In this document: positions 45,834-55,672 of the stretch, piece by piece
How the letters are laid out: every line of letters starts with the position of its first letter
Numbering within the stretch: the stretch's first letter is position 1
NCBI RefSeq assembly: GCF_006152065.1
Contig: NZ_VDFW01000035.1
Location: 1-64,000, forward strand
Reading direction: 5' to 3'
From: Amycolatopsis alkalitolerans
GTDB taxonomy: Bacteria; Actinomycetota; Actinomycetes; Mycobacteriales; Pseudonocardiaceae
DNA length: 64,000 bases
Position numbers and translations under genes: made by a program
The notes under the pieces: generated by a model
What the model was told of the DNA's origin: nothing
Seen by the model: the letters and a program-made list of their open reading frames with translations, nothing else
Databases searched by the model: none

Positions 45834-47836
45834 TCTCCCGGCACGGCACGATCGAGTTCGCCGAGCCAGGCGGTGGCGGTCGCGTCGCTGGGGGCGCGCC
45901 AGTCCCCGCGCGGGGAAAGTGAGCCGCCGGAACCGACCTTCGGCGCGTTGGGCGTGGCGGACCGTTTGAACTGGCTGGTCTGCACGAACCGGCGGAGGAA
46001 CACGCCGAGCCAGTGCTTGATCGTGGCCAGGTCGTACTTCTCGCCCCACGCGTGATGAGCGAGGTAGGCGATGCGGCTGGGCGGGTAACCGAACCGCAGC
46101 AGGTAGTAGAGATGGAAATCCTGCAACTCGAACGGCCCGACGACCGACTCGGAGCTTTGCGCCGGCTGCGCGCCCGTCGCGGCCGCCGGTACCAGTTCCG
46201 GTGAGATCGTGGTGTCCAGAATGGACCGGAGCACGTCCGCGGCGCCGGGGCCGAACTGGCCGCTGTCGGCGGCCCACGCGATGAGGTGCCGGATCAGCGT
46301 CTTGGGCACCGACGCGTTGACGTTGTAGTGCGCCATCTGATCCCCGACCCCATAGGTGGACCAGCCCAGCGCCATCTCGCTGAGGTCGCCGGTACCGACC
46401 ACGAGGCCGCCGTGGTGGTTGGCGAGCCGGAACAGGTGCGAGGTGCGTTCGCCCGCCTGCACGTTCTCGTAGGTGATGTCGTAGACCGGCGCGCCATCGG
46501 CGGCGGGATGGCCGAGATCCCGCAGCATCTGCATCGCCGAAGGGCGGAGGTCGATCTCGTGCGCGCTCACCCCGAGAACCCGCATGAGCCTGCGGGCATC
46601 GGCCAGAGTGCGGGTGCTCGTGGCGAATCCGGGCATCGTGTAGCCGAGGACGTTGCTCCGGGCCAGGCCCAGCCGGTCCATGCTCTTCACCGCGACGATG
46701 AGCGCCTGGGCGGAGTCGAGACCGCCGGAAACGCCGATCACGACCTTGCCGATGCCGGTGGCCGCGAGCCGGGTGGCCAGTCCCTGCACCTGGATGTTGT
46801 GCACCTCGGCGCACCGCTCGTCCCGGCGCGCCGGATCGGCCGGCACGTACGGGAATCGTTCGATGTTCCGGCGCAGTTTCACGGAACGGTCCGGCAAGGC
46901 GAGGTCGAACGCGATCCGCCGGACACGCTTCAGCCGATCGCGGTGGTCGTGCGCGCTGTCGGCGAAGCTGGTCGTCCGGAGGCGGTCGGCGGCCACGCGG
47001 GCGAGATCGACGTCGGCCGTCACCACCTGCCCGGTACGGGCGAACCGGCTGCCCTCGGCCAGCAGCCGCCCGTTCTCGCAGATCAAGGCCTGCCCGTCCC
47101 ACGCGAGGTCCGTTGTGGACTCACCCGATCCGGCCGCCGCGTAGAGGTAGCTCGCGAGGTACTGGGCGGAATGCCCGAGGCAGAGCCGGCGCCGGTAGCC
47201 GGCCTTGCCGATGACGATGTCGCTCGCGGACGAGTTCACCAGCACCGTGGCGCCCGCCAGCGCCGCGTAGGCGCTCGGCGGGATCGGCACCCACCCGTCC
47301 TCGCAGATCTCCACATGGCAGACAAATCCGTCCACAGTGGAGGGTACGAACAGCAGATCGCTGCCGAACGGCACGGTACTGCCCGCGATCTCGACGGTAT
47401 CGGTGGTCGCGTCACGAGCGGCGGCGAAATACCGCTTCTCGTAGAATTCGCGATAATTGGGCAGATAACTCTTCGGCACGACGCCGAGCACCTCGCCCCC
47501 GTGCACGACGACGGCGCAATTGAACAGCCGGCCCTCGACCCGCAGCGGCGCACCGACCACGAGCAGGCCGCGAATTTCGGCGCTTTCGCTGATGACACGG
47601 GTCAACGCGGTGTTCACGCCATCCAGGAGGGCCTGCTGGTGGAACAGATCATCGGCGGTATACGAGGAGAGACCGAGTTCGGGAAAGACCGTGAGCACCG
47701 CACCGTCCGCACACGCCCGGTGCGCCAACTCGAGCGTTCGTTCCGCGTTGAGCGCCGGATCGGCCACCCCGACCTCGGGCACGGCGACAGCGACCCGGAC
47801 GAACCCGTGCCGGTACAGCGAATCGAAGGGAATCAC
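45755..47836 (-). CDS. nadE: Glutamine-dependent NAD+ synthetase
   Basis: The 693-aa enzyme makes NAD+ from nicotinate adenine dinucleotide. The N-terminal nitrilase-type glutaminase has its triad in FPELGLSSY (Glu), VPKSYLPNY (Lys) and VEICEDGW (Cys). The C-terminal synthetase has the P-loop [12 protein letters not shown] and [14 protein letters not shown]. About 30 extra low-complexity residues follow the normal end, and this tail is antisense to the DUF7455-like gene. The start overlaps the phoU stop by four bases. Confidence 0.96.
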   Translation of the reverse strand: MIPFDSLYRHGFVRVAVAVPEVGVADPALNAERTLELAHRACADGAVLTVFPELGLSSYTADDLFHQQALLDGVNTALTRVISESAEIRGLLVVGAPLRVEGRLFNCAVVVHGGEVLGVVPKSYLPNYREFYEKRYFAAARDATTDTVEIAGSTVPFGSDLLFVPSTVDGFVCHVEICEDGWVPIPPSAYAALAGATVLVNSSASDIVIGKAGYRRRLCLGHSAQYLASYLYAAAGSGESTTDLAWDGQALICENGRLLAEGSRFARTGQVVTADVDLARVAADRLRTTSFADSAHDHRDRLKRVRRIAFDLALPDRSVKLRRNIERFPYVPADPARRDERCAEVHNIQVQGLATRLAATGIGKVVIGVSGGLDSAQALIVAVKSMDRLGLARSNVLGYTMPGFATSTRTLADARRLMRVLGVSAHEIDLRPSAMQMLRDLGHPAADGAPVYDITYENVQAGERTSHLFRLANHHGGLVVGTGDLSEMALGWSTYGVGDQMAHYNVNASVPKTLIRHLIAWAADSGQFGPGAADVLRSILDTTISPELVPAAATGAQPAQSSESVVGPFELQDFHLYYLLRFGYPPSRIAYLAHHAWGEKYDLATIKHWLGVFLRRFVQTSQFKRSATPNAPKVGSGGSLSPRGDWRAPSDATATAWLGELDRAVPGDHHRASDSSRNEHRAPNSASSAKDSR

Positions 47837-48486
47837 ACCGTCAGGTCCTGTGCCGGGTGCTCCGCGAGGTAGGCGACCCGCTTGGCGAGTGAGACCGCGT
47901 GATCGCCGAAGCGTTCGTAGAAACGGGCGAGCAGCGCGAGGTCCATCGCGGTGCGGAGGTTGGCAGGCGGAACCTCGGCGAGCACGTCCTGGCGCACCAC
48001 CGCTTCGAGCCGGTCCATCTCGTCGTCGTCACGGTCGAGCCGCCGGAGCGCGGTCGCGTCGCGCGCGGCCATCGCCTTGCGGGCGTCGGCCGCCATCCGG
48101 CCGGCCACCTCGCCCATCGCGGCGAGGGTGGGCCGCACACCGTCCGGCACCACGGGGCCGGTCTCATGCTGCTGGACGATCTCGGCCACATGCCGCGCCA
48201 GCGCGCCCATCCGTTCCAGATCCGCGCTCATCCGCAGCCCGGCCACCACGGTGCGCAGTTCGGAGGCCACCGGCTGCTGCAGCGCGAGCAGGTTCACCGC
48301 GTCGGTGTCCAGGAGCCGGTGCAGTCGCATGATGGCGGATTCGCCCCCGGTCACGGTGCGTGCCAGTTCGCGATCGCCGTTCAGCAGCGCCTGCGTCGCC
48401 TGCCCGATCGCGGTCTCCGCCAGTCGCGCGAGCTCGCCCAGCCTCTGTTGGAACTGCGCCAGCTTCTCGTGATACTCCGTGCGCAT
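47833..48486 (-). CDS. phoU: PhoU-type phosphate regulator
   Basis: The 217-aa protein is built of two PhoU three-helix repeats; metal-binding acidic patterns are visible in [14 protein letters not shown] and [18 protein letters not shown]. PhoU proteins damp phosphate uptake by signalling between the Pst transporter and the PhoR kinase. No pst genes are nearby; instead it is coupled to nadE by a 4-base overlap and is divergent from a polyphosphate-binding CHAD protein. Confidence 0.93.
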   Translation of the reverse strand: MRTEYHEKLAQFQQRLGELARLAETAIGQATQALLNGDRELARTVTGGESAIMRLHRLLDTDAVNLLALQQPVASELRTVVAGLRMSADLERMGALARHVAEIVQQHETGPVVPDGVRPTLAAMGEVAGRMAADARKAMAARDATALRRLDRDDDEMDRLEAVVRQDVLAEVPPANLRTAMDLALLARFYERFGDHAVSLAKRVAYLAEHPAQDLTV

Positions 48487-48630
48487 GTCCTGCTCCCTCT
48501 GCCTGTGATGCGCAGACTTTCCCTTGGGCCGGGAGCTGCCACGTAGGGTCGAAGGTCACCGGAGTGGGGCCTGGATGCCCCTCACGCGGGCCGGTGTTTC
48601 GCGGGGATCCTGGTCCGGAGAGAGGTGCGT

Positions 48631-50091
48631 ATGCCGATCGACCTGGTCGCTGAGGTGGAGCGCAAGTACGAGCTGCCGCCGGGCCGGGAGCTGCCCGCAC
48701 TTTCCGGGCTTCCCGGTGTGACAACGGAAACGTCGCCGGAGACGTTCACGCTGGACGCGACGTACTACGACACGGCCGATCTTCGCCTGCTGCGGGGCGG
48801 CCTCACCCTGCGCCGCCGAACCGGGGGTGACGACGCGGGCTGGCATCTGAAGATCCCGGCGGGCACGGATGCCCGTACCGAAGTCCGGCTGCCCCTTGCC
48901 GAAACCCTTGCCGTACCGCATGACCTGGCTTCGCTGGTGCGCTCGTACGCGCGGGCGATGCCGTTGGAGCCGCAGGCCACGATCCACACGGAACGCACCC
49001 GCCGCCGACTGCTCGACGAGCACGGTGTCATGCGTGCGGAGGTCGTGCTGGACCGCGTACGCGCCACCGGGCCGGGCGGGCGGACGCATGAATGGGCCGA
49101 GGTCGAGGTCGAGCAGGCCGCCGACGGTCGGCCCCTGGCCGACGCCATCGAATCCCGGCTCCGGGCAGCGGGGATCACACGGTCGAGCAGCCCGGCGAAA
49201 CTCGTACGAGTCCTGGGAACCGTGACGGATCGGCGGCCTGCGCCGAACCGCCGGTCGACCGCGGGCGAGGTCGTCGGCGCGTATCTGCGTGCGCAAAGTG
49301 CGGCGCTCGCGGCGGGCGATCTCGCGGTCCGCCGCGGTGAAGCGGACTCCGTGCACCAGATGCGCGTCGCCGCCCGCCGCGCTCGCAGCACGCTGCAGGT
49401 CTACGCGAAGCTTTTCGACCCCACGACGCGCCCCCTCGCGGACGAACTCGGTTGGCTCGGCGTGCAACTCAGTGCCGCGCGGGACGCCGAAGTACAACGG
49501 GACCGCCTGTTGTCCGGGCTGGCCGAACTCGCAGACGAGCGCCTCATCGCGCACGTGCGGCGACATTTCGACGAACGTGCCGAACGGGCACGCGGGCTGG
49601 CGATCGCGGCACTGGACTCCGAGCGCTATCTCGAGTTGCTGGGCGCGCTCGAGGCGGTGGAACCGAACGCGAAGGCCGAACGCCGCGCGGCAAAGGCCAT
49701 CCCGAAAACACTCGCCGCCGCCGTGGCGGAAGTGGACGAGCGCCTGCGGGCCAGTCACGCGGCGCACGGCCGCGAACGGGACGAGCGGGTGCACCGGGTG
49801 CGCAAGGCCGCCAAGCGGCTGCGGTACGCGATCGAGGTCGCGCGCCCGATCTCGCCGTTGGCCGCGCGCGACGCACTGGCGGAGTTCACCGGATTGCAGG
49901 ATCTGCTGGGCGAGCACCAGGATGCCGTCGTCGCGCAAGCCGAGTTGCGGACGCTGGCCGAGGACGCGCCGGACAGCTTCGCCCTGGGTGTGCTCTACCA
50001 GCGCGAACGTGACATCGCGGACGCCCGGATCGCTCGCCTGGACGGCCGGTGGCGGAAGGCGCGGCGTGCTGTTCGCACTGCGTTTTGGTGA
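48631..50091 (+). CDS. CYTH and CHAD domain protein
   Basis: The 486-aa protein has an N-terminal CYTH/triphosphatase tunnel domain (VAEVERKYELPPG, i.e. the ExExK signature, through WAEVEVEQ at about 165) and a C-terminal CHAD domain (about 210-480, with His-rich helices such as SVHQMRVAARRARSTLQVY and VHRVRKAAKRLRYAIEVAR). CHAD domains bind polyphosphate. ATG 48631 with GAGAGG five bases upstream is preferred to GTG 48625. Its position beside phoU fits a phosphate-storage role. Confidence 0.94.
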   Translation: MPIDLVAEVERKYELPPGRELPALSGLPGVTTETSPETFTLDATYYDTADLRLLRGGLTLRRRTGGDDAGWHLKIPAGTDARTEVRLPLAETLAVPHDLASLVRSYARAMPLEPQATIHTERTRRRLLDEHGVMRAEVVLDRVRATGPGGRTHEWAEVEVEQAADGRPLADAIESRLRAAGITRSSSPAKLVRVLGTVTDRRPAPNRRSTAGEVVGAYLRAQSAALAAGDLAVRRGEADSVHQMRVAARRARSTLQVYAKLFDPTTRPLADELGWLGVQLSAARDAEVQRDRLLSGLAELADERLIAHVRRHFDERAERARGLAIAALDSERYLELLGALEAVEPNAKAERRAAKAIPKTLAAAVAEVDERLRASHAAHGRERDERVHRVRKAAKRLRYAIEVARPISPLAARDALAEFTGLQDLLGEHQDAVVAQAELRTLAEDAPDSFALGVLYQRERDIADARIARLDGRWRKARRAVRTAFW

Positions 50092-50199
50092 CCTTCCGTC
50101 GTTCTTGGTCGCTATTCCCGGCACCCGGTCACTACGGTAAGAGGAGAAAGATCACCTACCGGACCGGAGAGCTGCGCGACAACGAGACAGGAGACCGGA

Positions 50200-51045
50200 G
50201 TGCCCTTCGACTCGACCGGCAAGATCTCCTTCGACGATATCTACACCGAACCCGATCCGCGCGCGTATTTCGGCACGCTGGGCCGGGTCGACTACCAGAT
50301 TCCGCAACTGGCGAAGCCCTACTTCACGAAGCTGATCAAGGAATACCGCGCCGAACGTGGCGTAGCGGAACCGACCGTGCTCGATATCGGCTGCTCCTAC
50401 GGCGTAAACGCGGCCCTGCAACGATGCGACGCGACGATGGATGAGCTCTACGACTACTACACGAGCCCGGACGCGCGCACGCTCGACCACGAAGCGCTGG
50501 TCTCGGCCGACCGGCACTGGGTTCGCGCGCACGAGGGCAGCGACGACATCCGCTTCATCGGCCTCGACAACTCGGAACCCGCGCTGACGTACGCGCGTTC
50601 GGCCGGCTTCATCGACGATGCGATCCACGCGGACCTCGAACGCGAGGACCCCGCCCCGGAGCAGCAGAACATGCTGGCCGGGGTCGATCTCGTCATCTCG
50701 ACCGGCTGCGTCGGCTACGTCACGGAACGGACCATCGCCCGCATCGCACGCGGGGCGCGGCCGTGGATGGCGCATTTCGTGCTGCGCATGTTCTCCTACG
50801 ACCCGGTCGCGACGAGACTGGCCGAACTGGGCTACGAGACGGCCGGGATCGAGGGCGTGTTCCGGCAGCGCCGGTTCACCTCCGCCCAGGAGCAGAGCCA
50901 AATCCTGGACACGCTCTCCAGTGCCGGTGTGGACTCGGACGGTCTGGAGACCGAAGGCTGGCTCTACGCCCAGCTGTACATCTCAAGGCCCGCCGGTGCG
51001 GCCAGGCAGCTCGCGTGCGCGATGAACACCGTCTCACCACAGTGA
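50200..51045 (+). CDS. Class I SAM-dependent methyltransferase-like protein
   Basis: The 281-aa protein shows a motif I-like TVLDIGCSYGVNAALQ and a motif II-like region FIGLDNSEPALTYARSAGFIDDAIHADLE, then DLVISTGCVGYVTE. It lacks a clear target-recognition domain, so the substrate is unknown. GTG 50200 has AGGAG six bases upstream. It stands alone, followed by the convergent PerM-type gene. Confidence 0.82.
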   Translation: MPFDSTGKISFDDIYTEPDPRAYFGTLGRVDYQIPQLAKPYFTKLIKEYRAERGVAEPTVLDIGCSYGVNAALQRCDATMDELYDYYTSPDARTLDHEALVSADRHWVRAHEGSDDIRFIGLDNSEPALTYARSAGFIDDAIHADLEREDPAPEQQNMLAGVDLVISTGCVGYVTERTIARIARGARPWMAHFVLRMFSYDPVATRLAELGYETAGIEGVFRQRRFTSAQEQSQILDTLSSAGVDSDGLETEGWLYAQLYISRPAGAARQLACAMNTVSPQ

Positions 51046-51068
51046 GCCGGAACGCCGGGCCAGGCCGG

Positions 51069-52112
51069 TCACGCACGTAGTGTGCTGGTGACGGCCCGGA
51101 CGGTGGTGAGCGCCGGTACGGCGAGCAGCGCGCCGATGATGCCGGCCTGCTGCACGCCAATGGCGATCGCGATGATCACCGCGAGCGGATGCAGTTTCAC
51201 GGCATTGCTGGTGATCAGCGGTTCGAGCACGTTGCCTTCGAGCTGCTGCACGCCGATCACGATCAGGGTCACGATGAGGGCGGTGAACGGCCCGTTGGCG
51301 ACGAGCGCGACGAGCGCGGCGAGCAGCCCGGAGACGAACGCACCGATCATCGGTACGAAGCCGCCAAGGAACACCAGGGTCGCAAGCGGAATCACGAGCG
51401 GCACCCGGGTGCCCCACAGGCCGAGACCGATCCCGACGGCATCGACCGCTGACACCGTGATGAGCGCGTACATGAACGCCGTGAGATCGTGGAAAGCGCG
51501 CTTCCCCGCCGCGTCCACCCGCATGCGCGCCCGCGCGGGGAACGGGCTGACGAGGAAACGCCAGATGCGCGCGCCGTCGTAGCAGACGAACACCAGGACG
51601 AAGATCGCCAGCGCGACGCCGGTCAGCACCGAGCCGGCGGTGGAGAAGGCGCCCCACGCACCGGAGATCAGATCCTGCTGGTTTCGCGTCACCCACTGCC
51701 GTGCCTCGGCGATGAGCTGGTCGAGGTGCTCGGGACGCAGTCCCAGCGGGCCGGTCGCGAGCCAGCCGCGCAGCTGGCCGTAGCTCTCGGCCAGTTGCGT
51801 GCGCAGGCTCGGGACGGCGGCGGCGACGGTCGTGATCACGAACCAGACCAGGCTTCCCACCGCGGCCAGACCGCCGAGCAGGACGATCGCCGTCGCCAGC
51901 GAGCGGGGCAGCCGGTGCCGCGTGAGCCAGGTGACCATCGGCTCGAGCAGAGCCGCCAGCAGCAGGGCGACCGCGACCGGGATGACCACGGCGGTGAGCT
52001 GGGCGAGAATGCGGGTGAGGACCCACAGGGCGGCCGCGACGACCAGGAGCTGACCGCATACGACCGCCGTCCGATACAGCAGCGTCTGGCCGCCGGCCGG
52101 GGTCTCACTCAT
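51069..52112 (-). CDS. AI-2E/PerM family membrane protein
   Basis: The 347-aa protein has about eight hydrophobic segments and the family hallmarks IPVAVALLLAALLEPMVTWLTR near the start, FVPMIGAFVSGLLAALVAL and a C-terminal GNVLEPLITSNAVKLHPLAVIIAI. Family members include the TqsA-type AI-2 exporter and Na+/H+ antiporters, so the substrate is open. ATG 52112 is the start of the conserved part; the frame extends upstream without support. Confidence 0.9.
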   Translation of the reverse strand: MSETPAGGQTLLYRTAVVCGQLLVVAAALWVLTRILAQLTAVVIPVAVALLLAALLEPMVTWLTRHRLPRSLATAIVLLGGLAAVGSLVWFVITTVAAAVPSLRTQLAESYGQLRGWLATGPLGLRPEHLDQLIAEARQWVTRNQQDLISGAWGAFSTAGSVLTGVALAIFVLVFVCYDGARIWRFLVSPFPARARMRVDAAGKRAFHDLTAFMYALITVSAVDAVGIGLGLWGTRVPLVIPLATLVFLGGFVPMIGAFVSGLLAALVALVANGPFTALIVTLIVIGVQQLEGNVLEPLITSNAVKLHPLAVIIAIAIGVQQAGIIGALLAVPALTTVRAVTSTLRA

Positions 52113-52295
52113 CGCATCGACATCCTGTTCGCAGCAGACTCCGGCACAGTCTCGACGGGCGCCCCGGCCGGAAGAAAGAGCCCTCGGTCCCGCCCGGTTG
52201 GTTGCCAAGGTCCATCCTGTACGGCCGCCACGTCCCTGGATGTTCGCCCGGAGCCCTGCGACTGTCGGAATCGCGCTACCGGGAAGGAGACCCCG

Positions 52296-52874
52296 ATGTA
52301 TGACGGGCCGAAAAGGCGCGGGCCGCTGCCCGTCCGTACGGCATGCTTCGCGGTTGCGCGCTCCGTCGTCGCGACTCTGGTGATGCTGCTGCGCGGGGAG
52401 GTGCACCTGCCGCGCGGCGAGGTCGGCACGGTGCTCTCGTTCGCCGACGGCACCGAAGGGCGAGTGTACCGGGACACGGTGTCGGACCGGATCCCCTGCG
52501 AACCGTGCTTCCTGGCCGTTTCGTTCCGGCTCCGCGGGGTGCGCGGAGTGCGCGGGCACGCGCTGTTCAGGTGGGAGAGCCTGCTCAACACACCGCTCTT
52601 CGTGGGTTTTCCGGGATTCGTGTCGAAGCTGTGGCTCCGTCATGACACCAACGGGGTCTATCGCGGCCTGTACGAGTGGGACGGCGCGGAGGCCGCCGAG
52701 AGGTATGCGCGGTCGCTGTGGCGCGTGCTGGACCTGGTCAGCGTGCGCGGCTCGATCGACTACCGGGTAGTCCCGGGGCTGCGACGCATCGATGTCCTCG
52801 CCGATCCGGACGTACTGGCGGAGCGGGCGCGACCGGAGGAACCGGCGTGGTGGCAGGTGGTCGGGGCACCGTGA
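52296..52874 (+). CDS. Conserved protein coupled to an FAD monooxygenase
   Basis: I do not recognise a named family with certainty for this 192-aa protein. It has one hydrophobic stretch near 17-32, a Cys pair in RIPCEPCFLAVSF and a C-terminal part (WLRHDTNGVYRGLYEWDGAEAAERYARSLW) reminiscent of YdhR-like ferredoxin-fold proteins. AAGGAG six bases upstream fixes the ATG. The stop overlaps the start of the FAD monooxygenase gene, so the two probably act together. Confidence 0.7.
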   Translation: MYDGPKRRGPLPVRTACFAVARSVVATLVMLLRGEVHLPRGEVGTVLSFADGTEGRVYRDTVSDRIPCEPCFLAVSFRLRGVRGVRGHALFRWESLLNTPLFVGFPGFVSKLWLRHDTNGVYRGLYEWDGAEAAERYARSLWRVLDLVSVRGSIDYRVVPGLRRIDVLADPDVLAERARPEEPAWWQVVGAP

Positions 52875-54400
52875 GCGCGCGAGCGGATGTGCTGGTCGTC
52901 GGCGCGGGCCCCACCGGGCTGACAACGGCGCTACAGGCCCACGACAACGGGGCGACGGTGCGGATCGTCGAGCGGCGGCCGGACCCGTTCCGCCCGTCGC
53001 GGGCGATGGTCATGCACTCCCGCACGCTGGAGAGCCTCCGCCCACTGGGCGTGACGGCCGGCCTGCTCGACCGGGCGGACCGGGCGCCGCGAGCTGAGCT
53101 GCATCTGGGCACGAGGCGGGTCTCCGCCCAACTCGCCGGCGCCGCGTTGCGGGACACCGCGTTTCCGCACCTCACCATGCTGCGGCAGATGGACGTCGAG
53201 GAAGTGCTGACCGGGGCGCTGAAGACCCGCGGCGTCGAGGTGGAGCGTGGCGTCGAGTTCGCCGGCCTGCGCCAGGACGCCACGGCCGCACACGTCGTGC
53301 TGCGCCGCGACGGCCGGTTCGAGGAGGCGGCATGCCGGTTCGTCGCCGCGTGCGACGGTCCCGACAGCACCGGCCGCCGCATCGCCGGCATCGGCTGGCA
53401 GGGCGCGCCCTATCGCGAGCAGGTCGTCCTCGCCGACGCCGAACTCGACGGCGATCTGACACCTGACGTGATGCATGTCGTCGCGGCGCGGCCGGGGCTC
53501 GTCTTCCTGTTCGCCCTCGGTGAGGGCGCGACGTGGCGGATCCTCGCCACCCGCCCGTGGCAGCGTGGCGGCGCACCGTTCGGGCAGCCCGGACAGGCGG
53601 TTCCGGCCGCCGAGGTACAGCGAATCCTCGATGCCGCGGGGCTGGCCGTCGGCGTCCGCAGGCTGGCATGGTCCGCCCAGGTACGCCTCCAGCACCGGCT
53701 GGCGCACGCGTTCCGGCGCGGGCGGCTGTTCCTGGCCGGCGACGCCGCGCACACGCATTCCCCGGCGGCGGCCCAAGGTATGAACACCGGCATCCTGGAC
53801 GCGGTGAACCTGGGCTGGAAACTGGCCTTCGCCCGCGGTCTTCGTCCACATGCGACTCTGCTCGACTCGTACGAGCTGGAGCGGCGTCCCGTCGCCCGCC
53901 ACGTACTCGCGCTCACCCACCTGGTGTTCTTCGCCGAGGCGTCGACCAGCCCGCTGCCCACCCTCCTGCGCGGGACGCTGGTCCCGTTGCTGGCACCGAC
54001 GTTCCCGCTGCTGCTCAAGGATCCGCACCTGATGGCGCAGGTCGTCCGGCTCCTCTCGCAGCGGTGGGTGCGGTACCGGCACAGCCGCCTGTCGGTGCAG
54101 GGCAGCCCGGGCGGCCCCGGGCCCCGGCCCGGTGACCGCCTGCCCGACGAGGATCTGGTGTGCGACGGCAGAACGGTGCGGCTGCACGCACTCACCGCCC
54201 GCCCCGGGATACACCTGCTGCTGGAACGCGACGGTCCGGAACTCGACGACACGCTGCTCGGCGGGCACGTCACGGTGCACCGGGTCAGCAGCTGGACCGG
54301 CCGTGGGCTGCTCGCCGCGCGGCCGGACGGGCACGTCGGATTCCGCTGCGGCGCGGGTGACATCCGCGGGCTCAGGGCGTGGCTGGACCTCGTCCACTGA
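52871..54400 (+). CDS. FAD-dependent aromatic-ring monooxygenase
   Basis: The 509-aa flavoprotein belongs to the PheA/TfdB/MhpA-like group. It has the Rossmann GAGPTGLTTALQ at the N-terminus, the ACDGPDSTGRRIAGI segment and the second FAD motif LAGDAAHTHSPAAAQGMNTGILDAVNLGWKLA, then a thioredoxin-like C-terminal domain with GDRLPDEDL. GTG 52871 overlaps the preceding gene by four bases (GTGA); GTG 52847 is a less likely alternative. Substrate is likely a phenolic or polyketide, not determined. Confidence 0.9.
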   Translation: MSARADVLVVGAGPTGLTTALQAHDNGATVRIVERRPDPFRPSRAMVMHSRTLESLRPLGVTAGLLDRADRAPRAELHLGTRRVSAQLAGAALRDTAFPHLTMLRQMDVEEVLTGALKTRGVEVERGVEFAGLRQDATAAHVVLRRDGRFEEAACRFVAACDGPDSTGRRIAGIGWQGAPYREQVVLADAELDGDLTPDVMHVVAARPGLVFLFALGEGATWRILATRPWQRGGAPFGQPGQAVPAAEVQRILDAAGLAVGVRRLAWSAQVRLQHRLAHAFRRGRLFLAGDAAHTHSPAAAQGMNTGILDAVNLGWKLAFARGLRPHATLLDSYELERRPVARHVLALTHLVFFAEASTSPLPTLLRGTLVPLLAPTFPLLLKDPHLMAQVVRLLSQRWVRYRHSRLSVQGSPGGPGPRPGDRLPDEDLVCDGRTVRLHALTARPGIHLLLERDGPELDDTLLGGHVTVHRVSSWTGRGLLAARPDGHVGFRCGAGDIRGLRAWLDLVH

Positions 54401-55070
54401 CCGAGCCGAGGGCGCTACCGCAGCTGATCTCGGCGGCGATCTGGGCGTGGGTGGCGAACCAGACACCCTCGTGCGACGCGATATGCTCGAGCAGTTCGGC
54501 GAGGATCTCGTAGCAGTCGTCGTCGGCCATCAGCGACGAGTCGTACCTCAGGCCCAATTCGCGGATGATCCGCAGCGTGGCGGCGGAGAAATCCCAGGAC
54601 GGGGTACGGATGCCGACCGGGCGTGCTCCGGCGAGACGCTCCAGCGTGTCCGCGCCCCGGAACGCCAGATCGCGTTCGGCCTCCGGTGGCAGCTGGGTGT
54701 TGCGTTCGTGGATCCAGCCGTGCAGCGCGACCTCGTGTCCGGCATCCACATAGGACTTCACTTCGCCGTCGTGCAGCAGCGCCGACACGGCAGGCACGAA
54801 GAACGTCGACGGCGCCTGGAAACGTTCGAGCAGTTTCAGGATCCGTGGCACACCGACACGCGCGCCCTACTCACCCTGCGACAGCTTGCCCGGCAGCACC
54901 TCGCCGTCGCGCAGGGCCGGCGTTTCATGGTCGGAGTCGAACGACAACGCCACGGCGACCTTCGCGCCACCGGGCCAGGACTCCGGTCGCAGCGGACGCC
55001 CGGCGCGCACTCGCTCGACGTGGCCACGCCACGTCGGCTCGTCCCACTGCCACGGCTGCTGCTCGGTCAC
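54372..55070 (-). pseudogene. Polysaccharide deacetylase interrupted by an in-frame amber codon
   Basis: Minus-strand codons from GTG 55070 read VTEQQPWQWDEPTWRGHV... VALSFDSDHETPAL...GKLSQGE, then TAG (54867-54869), then in the same frame GARVGVPRILKLLERFQAPSTFFVPAVSALL...ALHGWIHERN...RTPSWDFSAATLRIIRELG to TGA at 54372. The pieces together make one complete PuuE-like polysaccharide deacetylase of about 232 codons with metal site (SDHE) and HGWIHERN intact. Only one base (TAG for TAC, Tyr) separates it from an intact gene. A restart at GTG 54851 would lack the metal site. Confidence 0.85.
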
Positions 55071-55206
55071 GCTTCCTCCAGGACATTGCTTCGTCCCACC
55101 GTACCGATCTTCGCCTCTGGCGCAGTCCAGATCACGGTCGGCGGGCGCCCGCCTGTCACATCCCCGATTTGCGATCTTGCCCCGGGCAGCGGCTACCGTA
55201 TTGGCC

Positions 55207-55602
55207 ATGAGCCTCGCCAACCGCCGTCAGCCGGCGCGTTGGCTGCTGCTCGCGATACTGGCCCTGGGCCTGGTCACGATGCACCACGCGCCGGCGGAGC
55301 ACGGCCTCCCCGGCCATGGTTCGGCGACCGTCGTCGCGATGGTGCCCGGAACGTCTCCGGCACTGTCGGCGGCCCCGATGCCGGACGACCACGGTATGGG
55401 CGCGATGCTGCATGAATGCCTCGCCGTGCTCGGGCAGCTTGCCTTTGGCGCACTGCTGGTGCTGCTGGTGATGGCGGGGTTCGGCCCGCTCTCGACTCGG
55501 TGCCGCCGCCGCTGCCCTCGGGCACTCGCCCGCTCCCCCGACCGCCCGGCCAGCCCCGGTGGCCGATCCCTGCTCGCTTCGGTGTGCGTGTTGCGGCTGT
55601 GA
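55207..55602 (+). CDS. DUF6153-like membrane protein
   Basis: The 131-aa protein has a first hydrophobic helix (about 11-25), a His/Met-rich extracytoplasmic loop (HHAPAEHGLPGHG...MPDDHGMGAMLHECLAVL) and a second helix (about 76-95), with an Arg/Pro-rich tail. This matches small proteins found beside DUF305 genes. The His/Met content suggests metal (copper) contact. TACCGT seven bases before the ATG and no ribosome site suggest leaderless transcription. Confidence 0.78.
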   Translation: MSLANRRQPARWLLLAILALGLVTMHHAPAEHGLPGHGSATVVAMVPGTSPALSAAPMPDDHGMGAMLHECLAVLGQLAFGALLVLLVMAGFGPLSTRCRRRCPRALARSPDRPASPGGRSLLASVCVLRL

Positions 55603-55672
55603 CGTGACGCGCGGCGTCCTCGTACGCCGTTCGCGTTCGTCACGACCAAATACGACATCGAAGGAAATCATT

